Shown in pieces: positions 58,670 through 64,000 of a stretch of 64,000 bases of DNA. The translations under genes and the position numbers were made by a program. This DNA is from Cupriavidus sp. IDO (GTDB taxonomy: Bacteria > Pseudomonadota > Gammaproteobacteria > Burkholderiales > Burkholderiaceae): positions 186,001-250,000 of the forward strand of contig NZ_JWMA01000104.1 in the NCBI RefSeq assembly GCF_000812465.1, given 5' to 3'. The notes beneath the pieces are model-generated. The model was not told the DNA's origin. It did no database searches and saw only the letters and a list, made by a program, of their open reading frames with translations. Positions within the stretch are counted from its first letter, which is position 1. The number at the start of each line of letters is the position of its first letter.

Positions 58670-59853
58670 GGACGTGCTGCCGCGCCCTGGGGAGCGCTAC
58701 CGGCGTTCGCCCGCGCTTCCGTGATGCGCGCGCCCGGCTTGAGCTTGTACTGGCCGTCCGCCACCACGCGCTCGCCGGCCTTGAGCCCCCTGGACACGAC
58801 GGCCAGCCCGCCCTGCAGCTCGGCCACCTCGATCGGCTGTATGCGCACGGTCTGGTCCGGCTGGACCGCGTAGACATACGGCCCCGCCTCGCGGCGCTGC
58901 ACCGCCGCCGCGGGGATCGTCACCGAGCGCTCGAGCTCTCCCAGCACCAGCCGCGCATTGACGTACTGGCCCGGCCACAGCGCATGCGACGGATTGGGGA
59001 AGCGCGCCTTGAGCTGGATGGTGCCGCTGGTGGTGTCGATGGTGTTGTTCACCAGGATCAGGCCGCCCTGGCCGAGCTGCTCGTCGCTGCTGCGCTCGTA
59101 GGCATAGACCGGAAGCGGCGTCTTGCTTTCCAGCACGGCGCGGTTGATGCGGCGCAGCGTGTCGTCGGGCAGCGTGAACACCACGTCGATCGGGTCGATC
59201 TGGCGGATCACCACGAGTCCGGTCGTATCCGCTGCGTGGACGATATTGCCGGGATCGACCAGCCGCGCGCCCACCCGGCCAGAAATCGGCGCGGTAATGG
59301 TGGTGTAGTCGAGCTGCACGCGGGCCAGGCTGACCTGCGCTTCATCCGTTTTCACGGCCGCGGCAAGCTGGGCCACCAGCGCACGCTGGGTATCGACGGT
59401 CTGCCTGGTGGTGGAGTCCACCCGGATCAGTTCTTCATAGCGCTGCAGGTCCAGCCGCGCGTTGGCCAGCTGCGCCTCGTCGCGCGCCTTCTGCGCCTGC
59501 GCCTGCTGGAGCTGTGCCTGGAAGGTGCGCGGGTCGATCTGCGCCAGCACCTGTCCGGCCTTCACGTCCTGGCCCTCGACAAAGCCCACGCGCTCCAGCT
59601 CGCCGTCCACGCGCGGCTTGACCGTGACGGTCGCCATGGCCTGGACCGTGCCCACGCCGGCCAAGCTGAGCGGTACGGTTTCTTCGCGCACCGGCGCCGT
59701 CGTAACGGCGATTGCCGGCGGGGCGGGCGCGGCCGCGCGCGGAGCCCGCATGCGTGCCAGCGCGATTGCGGCGAGCCAGCACGCCGCCAGGAACGCTATG
59801 CCGGCGGCGGCAATCAGGATGCGCTTGCGATGCTGGAAGGGGACTGGCGGCAT
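58666..59853 (-). CDS. RND efflux membrane-fusion protein, MdtA-like
   Basis: A 395-residue periplasmic adaptor. A membrane/lipid anchor lies at about 12-32, a barrel-sandwich hybrid domain has VKPRVDGELERVGFVEGQDV and LDYTTITAPISGRVGARLVD, an alpha-hairpin lies between them (AQLQQAQAQKARDEAQLANA), and a C-terminal beta domain follows. It links the RND pump to an outer-membrane channel. The ATG at 59853 is taken; a GTG at 59862 is also possible. It is first of a two-gene operon. Confidence 0.9.
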   Translation of the reverse strand: MPPVPFQHRKRILIAAAGIAFLAACWLAAIALARMRAPRAAAPAPPAIAVTTAPVREETVPLSLAGVGTVQAMATVTVKPRVDGELERVGFVEGQDVKAGQVLAQIDPRTFQAQLQQAQAQKARDEAQLANARLDLQRYEELIRVDSTTRQTVDTQRALVAQLAAAVKTDEAQVSLARVQLDYTTITAPISGRVGARLVDPGNIVHAADTTGLVVIRQIDPIDVVFTLPDDTLRRINRAVLESKTPLPVYAYERSSDEQLGQGGLILVNNTIDTTSGTIQLKARFPNPSHALWPGQYVNARLVLGELERSVTIPAAAVQRREAGPYVYAVQPDQTVRIQPIEVAELQGGLAVVSRGLKAGERVVADGQYKLKPGARITEARANAGSAPQGAAARP

Positions 59854-59977
59854 GCTTTTCACTCACATAAGCATAGTTCGCCACTGCAGCAGGCGGTACG
59901 GCGGCGTATTACGGATTATTTCCGCCGGCGCCGCGCGAGTGACGATACCGATACTGCGCCGGCGCTATCATGGAGGC

Positions 59978-60703
59978 ATGACTGAGAACGCCACGCTCCA
60001 CTATATCTACGACCCCCTTTGCGGCTGGTGCTACGCCGCTGCCCCGCTGGTCGAGGCGGCACAGGCCGTGTCCGGGCTTTCCATCGCGCTGCACGCCGGC
60101 GGCATGATGGTGGGCGCCCAGCGCCAGCCGGTGACGCCGGCCCTGCGCAACTACGTGATGCCGCACGACCGGCGCATCCATGCCCTGACCGGGCAGCCAT
60201 TCGGCGACGCCTATTTCGATGGCCTGCTGCGCGACACCACCGCCGTATTCGATTCGGAACCGCCGATCACGGCGATTCTCGCCGCCGGTGCGGTCCAGGC
60301 TGCGCCGGGCACGCAGGAAGGCCTGGCGCTGGCGATGCTAAAGCGCATCCAGCGCGCGCACTACGTCGAGGGTCGCCGCATTGCCCAGCGGCCGGTGCTC
60401 GAAGCGCTGGCCGCCGAACTCGGCATTGCGCCGGACGCCTTCAGCGCCGCCTATGAGGCTTGCGCTGGTGCCGTGACCGCGCGCCATATCGAAGACAGCC
60501 GCCGCCTGCTCGGCAGCCTTGGCGGCCGCGGGTTCCCCACGTTTGCGCTGGAAGATGGCGGACGCTTCACCATGCTCGACTTCGGCCAGTACCTGGGGCA
60601 GCCCGCCGCGTGGCAGGCCATGCTGTCGCAGCGCTTGCCCGTGAGCGACGCAGCCGGGGCCGCGGATTCGCCCGTGTGCGGGCCGGACGGCTGCGTGTTG
60701 TAA
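59978..60703 (+). CDS. DsbA-family thioredoxin-fold protein
   Basis: A 241-residue cytoplasmic DsbA-like protein with an N-terminal redox motif C15-G-W-C18 in YIYDPLCGWCYAAAPLVEAA, the FrnE/2-hydroxychromene isomerase-like layout. The cis-proline region is LGGRGFPTFAL. It has no signal peptide. GGAGG directly before ATG 59978 is unusually close. The last residues VCGPDGCVL add two extra cysteines. It could be a disulfide isomerase or glutathione-linked oxidoreductase; substrate unknown. Confidence 0.85.
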   Translation: MTENATLHYIYDPLCGWCYAAAPLVEAAQAVSGLSIALHAGGMMVGAQRQPVTPALRNYVMPHDRRIHALTGQPFGDAYFDGLLRDTTAVFDSEPPITAILAAGAVQAAPGTQEGLALAMLKRIQRAHYVEGRRIAQRPVLEALAAELGIAPDAFSAAYEACAGAVTARHIEDSRRLLGSLGGRGFPTFALEDGGRFTMLDFGQYLGQPAAWQAMLSQRLPVSDAAGAADSPVCGPDGCVL

Positions 60704-60838
60704 TCGCGCAGCCCGTAGGTGGCCCTATTGCCTTTGCCCTGCGAGCCGCGTAGAACGTTGGAAAACGGCGCCTGCAGAGGCCCGGCAGCCGCCCGCCACG
60801 GGCGGCAGAGCACAACGCCAGAGGATCGAGGTGTGGCC

Positions 60839-61129
60839 ATGGAGACCCAAGAGAGCGCGCTGACGCTTGCCCTGATGACCGAGCCCGCACGGGCCACGAT
60901 CTGCCGCGCGCTGCTGGAAGCCGGCGAGGAGGGGCTGCCCGCCGCCATCCTGGCGCAACTGGCCGGACTGAGCCTGCCGCGTGCTGCCCACCTGTTCCAG
61001 GAACTGGCGCAGGCCGAAGTGGTGACGCTGGCCATCCGCGAGCGCCAGGTCTGCTACGTCATCAAGGCCCGGCGCGCGGTACGCGAGGCGCTCGACTATA
61101 TCGACAGCAGCGGGCTGGCCGACGGATGA
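60839..61129 (+). CDS. ArsR-type winged-helix regulator
   Basis: A 96-residue HTH protein (LTLALMTEPARATICRALLE, LAQLAGLSLPRAAHLFQELA, VVTLAIRERQVCYVIKAR) with the size and fold of ArsR/SmtB-type regulators. Only one cysteine, in the beta wing, is present, so no metal site of the classic kind is visible. GAGGTG precedes ATG 60839; a GTG two codons upstream is possible. It lies 135 bases after the DsbA-like gene. Confidence 0.75.
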   Translation: METQESALTLALMTEPARATICRALLEAGEEGLPAAILAQLAGLSLPRAAHLFQELAQAEVVTLAIRERQVCYVIKARRAVREALDYIDSSGLADG

Positions 61130-61154
61130 ACAGACCCTGGGGCCGACCGGGCAG

Positions 61155-62696
61155 CTATTGCTGGACCTGCTTGATTGCCCGCTCACGCGCCGCCTGCATT
61201 TCCTGCATGAGCCGGTACGCCGCGTAGTACTTGAATATATTCCGCACGTAGGTGGTGGTTTCGATTCCGATCTTTTCCGCCACGACGATCTCGACATTGT
61301 TGAACCACTTGTCGGGATCCAGTCCGCGCGCCGCCGCCTCCTTGCGCATCTTGGCGATATTGCCCGGCCCGGCGTTGTAGCTGGCGAAGGCGAACAGCGG
61401 CCGGGCGGATTCCGAGAAATGCGCGTCGGGGAAGTACTTCGTCATCAGCTGGTCCAGGTACTTGGCGCCGGCATGGATGTTGGACTCCGCTATCTGGATA
61501 TTGCCCACATTGAGCTGCTTGCCGGTGGCCGGCATGATCTGCATGATGCCGACGGCGCCCACGCGGCTGCGTGCTTTCTGATTGAGCTGCGATTCCTGGA
61601 AGCCCTGCGCGGCCAGCATCAGCGGGTCGAAGCGATAGTCCTTGCCGTACTTCTCGAAGAAGCCAAGGGTCTGCTGGAAGCGCTTGTACTCGGCGTCGTC
61701 AGTATTGTTCTTGATCTGCTTGATCCGGCGCATGGACTGCTTGAGCAGGTAGTCCGCCACGCCGTGCTTCTTGACGTGGTTGACATAGAAATCGTCGATC
61801 GCCTGCCGCAACTGCGGGCTGTTCTTGCGGAAAGCCCAGCCGACATAGCCGCCTTCCCTCACCGCCAGGTCCTTGCGCACCTTGATGTCAGGCAGGATCT
61901 GCGCCCACATCTCCGCCTTCCAGTCATCGACCACGACGATCTGCAGCAAGCCTGCGTTGACCATCTCGAGCACGTCTTCGTCTTCGAGGGCGTCGGGCAG
62001 CAGTACCAGCTTCATCGGCGCCTTGCCGGCGCGGCGCAGGCTGTCGTTCAGGGCCGTCAGGCTTTCGTAGTAGCTGCTGGCGCGGCGGACATGCACGGTC
62101 TTGCCGGCCAGGTCGTCAAGGCTTTTCAGCGCCGGTGCCTTCGGTCCGGTCACGATCAGTTCGCGCACCGGCTTGCGGTCACGCGGCGCGGCGAAGTCGA
62201 CCTGCTTCAGGCGCGCTTCGGTCTCGGTCAGGTTGCCGGCAGCGATGTCGCCCAGGCCCGCCGCCAGGTCGGGCAGCAGGCGGTCGCGGGTGGTGGGAAT
62301 GATGATGACGGTGAGCGGGCGCTTGCCCAGGCGCTCGGCGTAGGTCTTGTTCAGGTATCGCTCGAAGTCCCGCACCAGCTGTGCAGTCAGTCCGCGCTCG
62401 TGGCCTTTGTCGCTGAAGTAGAGGGTGCGGCTGTATGGCACCAGCACGCGGATGACGCGGCTGTTGACCATCGCGTCGAAGTCGCCCGTCCGGGGCTTGT
62501 TGGCAAGGTTCATGCCGCGCGGCGTGGCGGAGCTTGCCTTGCTGGCAGGCGCGTTCGCAGCAGGCGTTGCTGCGGGGGCGGAAGCAGGAGCCGCCTTCTG
62601 CTGCGCTACGGCATCGGAGCCACACAGGCTGAGCGCAGCCATCAGGCCGGACAGGAGGAGGCCTCTCAACCAATGGTGCGGGCGGAAAGCGGGCAT
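61155..62696 (-). CDS. MltF-like membrane-bound lytic transglycosylase
   Basis: A 513-residue periplasmic enzyme. The N-terminal signal peptide ends near DAVA and is followed by an Ala/Pro/Ser linker. An SBP_bac_3 domain (about 78-315; INSRVIRVLVPYSRT-type start, GDIAAGNLTETEARLKQVDF) and an SLT lysozyme-like domain (about 355-490) follow. The catalytic Glu is in AAQGFQESQLNQKARS, then GAVGIMQIMPATG and FASYNAGPGNI. It cleaves peptidoglycan glycan strands. MltF-type fusions may sense muropeptides. It is convergent with the ArsR-type gene. Confidence 0.9.
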   Translation of the reverse strand: MPAFRPHHWLRGLLLSGLMAALSLCGSDAVAQQKAAPASAPAATPAANAPASKASSATPRGMNLANKPRTGDFDAMVNSRVIRVLVPYSRTLYFSDKGHERGLTAQLVRDFERYLNKTYAERLGKRPLTVIIIPTTRDRLLPDLAAGLGDIAAGNLTETEARLKQVDFAAPRDRKPVRELIVTGPKAPALKSLDDLAGKTVHVRRASSYYESLTALNDSLRRAGKAPMKLVLLPDALEDEDVLEMVNAGLLQIVVVDDWKAEMWAQILPDIKVRKDLAVREGGYVGWAFRKNSPQLRQAIDDFYVNHVKKHGVADYLLKQSMRRIKQIKNNTDDAEYKRFQQTLGFFEKYGKDYRFDPLMLAAQGFQESQLNQKARSRVGAVGIMQIMPATGKQLNVGNIQIAESNIHAGAKYLDQLMTKYFPDAHFSESARPLFAFASYNAGPGNIAKMRKEAAARGLDPDKWFNNVEIVVAEKIGIETTTYVRNIFKYYAAYRLMQEMQAARERAIKQVQQ

Positions 62697-62832
62697 GGCG
62701 GGAAATGCAAGTCGTGCAGCAAGACGCGCGACTCGCTCTTTTCGAGTCTAGGCGCGATCCCGGCTCTTGCAAGCGGGAGGAGCCCGGGAGCCGCAAAGGG
62801 GAAGGAGGGATAGCGGAGGAGGGTGCAACGGT

Positions 62833-62856
62833 GGTGGCCGGCGTATGCCGGCCACC
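62833..62856. terminator. hairpin downstream of the small secreted gene
   Basis: GGTGGCCGGC-GTAT-GCCGGCCACC is a perfect 10-bp stem 20 bases after the stop at 62876. No T tract follows on either strand, so its role is uncertain. Confidence 0.35.
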
Positions 62857-62875
62857 GGTGACATCGAGACGGGCG

Positions 62876-63223
62876 CTATTGCTTAGGCGCAGCCATTTCC
62901 TGCTTGGCTGCCGCATCGGCTGCCTTGTCTTCAGCCTTGCGTTCCTGCTTGGCGGCGCCGACGTCCTGCTTGTACTCGCCCTTGGCGGCATTCTTCTTGG
63001 CCTTGTACTCGTCCGAGGCTTGCTTGCGCGCTTCGCGGCGTTCCACCAGCGGGTCCTTGGGTGGCTGGATCTGGGTCATGCCGGGAGGCACGCCCTGGGC
63101 GCCGGCCGGTGCGGCCGGCGCTGCCGGCGTCTGGGCAAAGGCGCTGGCGCAGGCAAGGCCTGCCAGTCCTGCTGCCAGGGCACCAAGAACGGGGGTAAGG
63201 CGAACGGACTGTTTCGGTTGCAT
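62876..63223 (-). CDS. small secreted Lys/Ala-rich protein
   Basis: A 115-residue protein. The signal peptide is MQPKQSVRLTPVLGALAAGL through ASAFA, then an Ala/Pro spacer and a highly charged helical C-terminus (RREARKQASDEYKAKKNAAK, KQERKAEDKAADAAAKQEM). ATG 63223 has GAGG upstream. Such low-complexity exported proteins are common in Burkholderiaceae and have no known function. A coiled or disordered structure is likely. Confidence 0.75.
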   Translation of the reverse strand: MQPKQSVRLTPVLGALAAGLAGLACASAFAQTPAAPAAPAGAQGVPPGMTQIQPPKDPLVERREARKQASDEYKAKKNAAKGEYKQDVGAAKQERKAEDKAADAAAKQEMAAPKQ

Positions 63224-63462
63224 AGAGAACCTCGCAGAGTGATTGTCGGATCGCACCCGGAGGGAATTCACAGGTGCGGCGGATATCGCACAAAGCCGGG
63301 CTGGCCGTGCGATGACAAGGCCAGTCTAGGAGCGCAGGCAGCGTTGTGATGTCAGCCTTGTTCCGAACCGGCGTGCGGCTTTGTCTGACATGACCGGGAC
63401 GAAATCTGGCGGCGGGCCGCCCGCGTCACAAATCGCGGACCATGCTGGGTCAACGGGTGCCG

Positions 63463-64000
63463 TCATTGATCGCCCTGGCTGGTGGCGCAGTGGGAAAACA
63501 TCGACATGTGCCGCGTTATGTGCTCCAGCAGTTCGAGCGCTGCCGCCGGCAGTGGCCTGCCGGCTTTCACAAGCAACCTTGCCTGGGTGCCCATGAACAA
63601 CGGATGGTCGATCGGCACGACCGCGAGGCTGCCGGCCGCAATCTCGCGATACGCGGCGAATTCACCGATCAGCGTCATGAAATTCTCGTACGCGACGAAT
63701 TGCTTCAGCGCCGTCAGTGAGTTGCTGACAAGCGTCGCGCGGATCGTGATGTTCTCGGCGAACTCGACCATCTTTGCCGCATGCCCGATCCCGAACGACG
63801 CCGGCATCATCGCCAGCGGGTAGGACAGCAGGTCGCGGACGCTGGCCGCACCGCCGCGCAGCGCCAGCGGGTGATCCGGCCGGACCAGCAGTACCACGGG
63901 CTGCGGTGAACTCGCACGGTACTCGACGCGCGGATGCGGCGGCGGATTGTAGGCAAGGCCGATATGCGCGCGGCTTTCCGCAACTTCCTCCAGCACGCCG
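63463..64000 (-). CDS. LysR-family regulator, C-terminal part (cut by window edge)
   Basis: At least 178 codons of the effector-binding domain are visible. The segments ESRAHIGLAYNPPPH, VVLLVRPDHPLALRGGAASV, YPLAMMPASFGIGHAAKMVE and ENFMTLIGEFAAYREI are typical of the LysR PBP2 fold. The N-terminal HTH lies beyond the right edge. The ligand and target are unknown. Confidence 0.82.
   Translation of the reverse strand, partial: GVLEEVAESRAHIGLAYNPPPHPRVEYRASSPQPVVLLVRPDHPLALRGGAASVRDLLSYPLAMMPASFGIGHAAKMVEFAENITIRATLVSNSLTALKQFVAYENFMTLIGEFAAYREIAAGSLAVVPIDHPLFMGTQARLLVKAGRPLPAAALELLEHITRHMSMFSHCATSQGDQ

Overview
The window is high-GC DNA whose gene set and order point to a beta-proteobacterium of the Burkholderiaceae, most likely Cupriavidus (Ralstonia eutropha group). 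The main reason is a complete soluble NAD-dependent molybdenum formate dehydrogenase operon, fdsGBACD, with a divergent fdsR. The catalytic cysteine of FdsA falls at residue 378, as in Cupriavidus necator. PPK2, DctABD, PqiABC and many LysR/Lrp/TctDE-type regulators fit the same group. No rRNA, tRNA or CRISPR array was seen.

Layout. 1-4.5 kb: a NitT/TauT-type ABC importer (minus strand, permease cut by the window edge) divergent from a TctD/TctE-like two-component system. 4.5-7.5 kb: two small secreted proteins, a frameshifted ZntB/CorA-like transporter and a PPK2 polyphosphate kinase. 7.6-9.9 kb: a lipoprotein gene broken by a stop codon and by a complete IS200/IS605 element (TnpA plus TnpB). 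10-17.7 kb: a seven-iron ferredoxin, fdsR and fdsGBACD. 17.7-24 kb: a GT51 glycosyltransferase, gene remnants (an RRM-like ORF, an acetate kinase fragment), a tyrosine phosphatase, ModE, a CYTH protein, and modABC behind a near-perfect ModE operator. The molybdate genes supply the metal that FDH and the later IorAB-type oxidoreductase need.

24-34 kb: a 2-hydroxyacid dehydrogenase, a nucleoside deoxyribosyltransferase-like protein, a pqiAABC lipid-trafficking operon, an AI-2E transporter, and divergent HPP-CBS and ClC-CBS membrane proteins sharing a palindromic operator candidate. 34-37 kb: a divergent Lrp regulator with an ArgZ-like arginine hydrolase and ornithine cyclodeaminase (an apparent arginine to ornithine to proline route), then an HTH protein with a receiver-like C-terminus. 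38-43.5 kb: dctD, dctB, dctA. The dctA upstream region holds a sigma-54 promoter, two palindromic activator-site candidates and a 26-codon leader ORF with an excellent Shine-Dalgarno.

43.5-55.5 kb: a MASE1-PAS-GGDEF-EAL protein, a SnoaL-like protein, a diheme cytochrome c, an acyltransferase, IorA/IorB, then an ECF sigma/anti-sigma pair divergent from a Tat-exported metallophosphoesterase and a CuA-like cupredoxin. Two back-to-back promoters of identical architecture (GGAATAAA-N16-TAT) make this a self-contained regulon. 55.5-64 kb: an RND efflux pair, a DsbA-family protein, a small HTH regulator, an MltF-like lytic transglycosylase, a small secreted protein and a partial LysR regulator.

Three intergenic regions (17.7, 36.8 and 41.4 kb) carry pieces of one structured palindromic repeat family whose stems covary. 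This and the ECF regulon are the least explained parts of the window.
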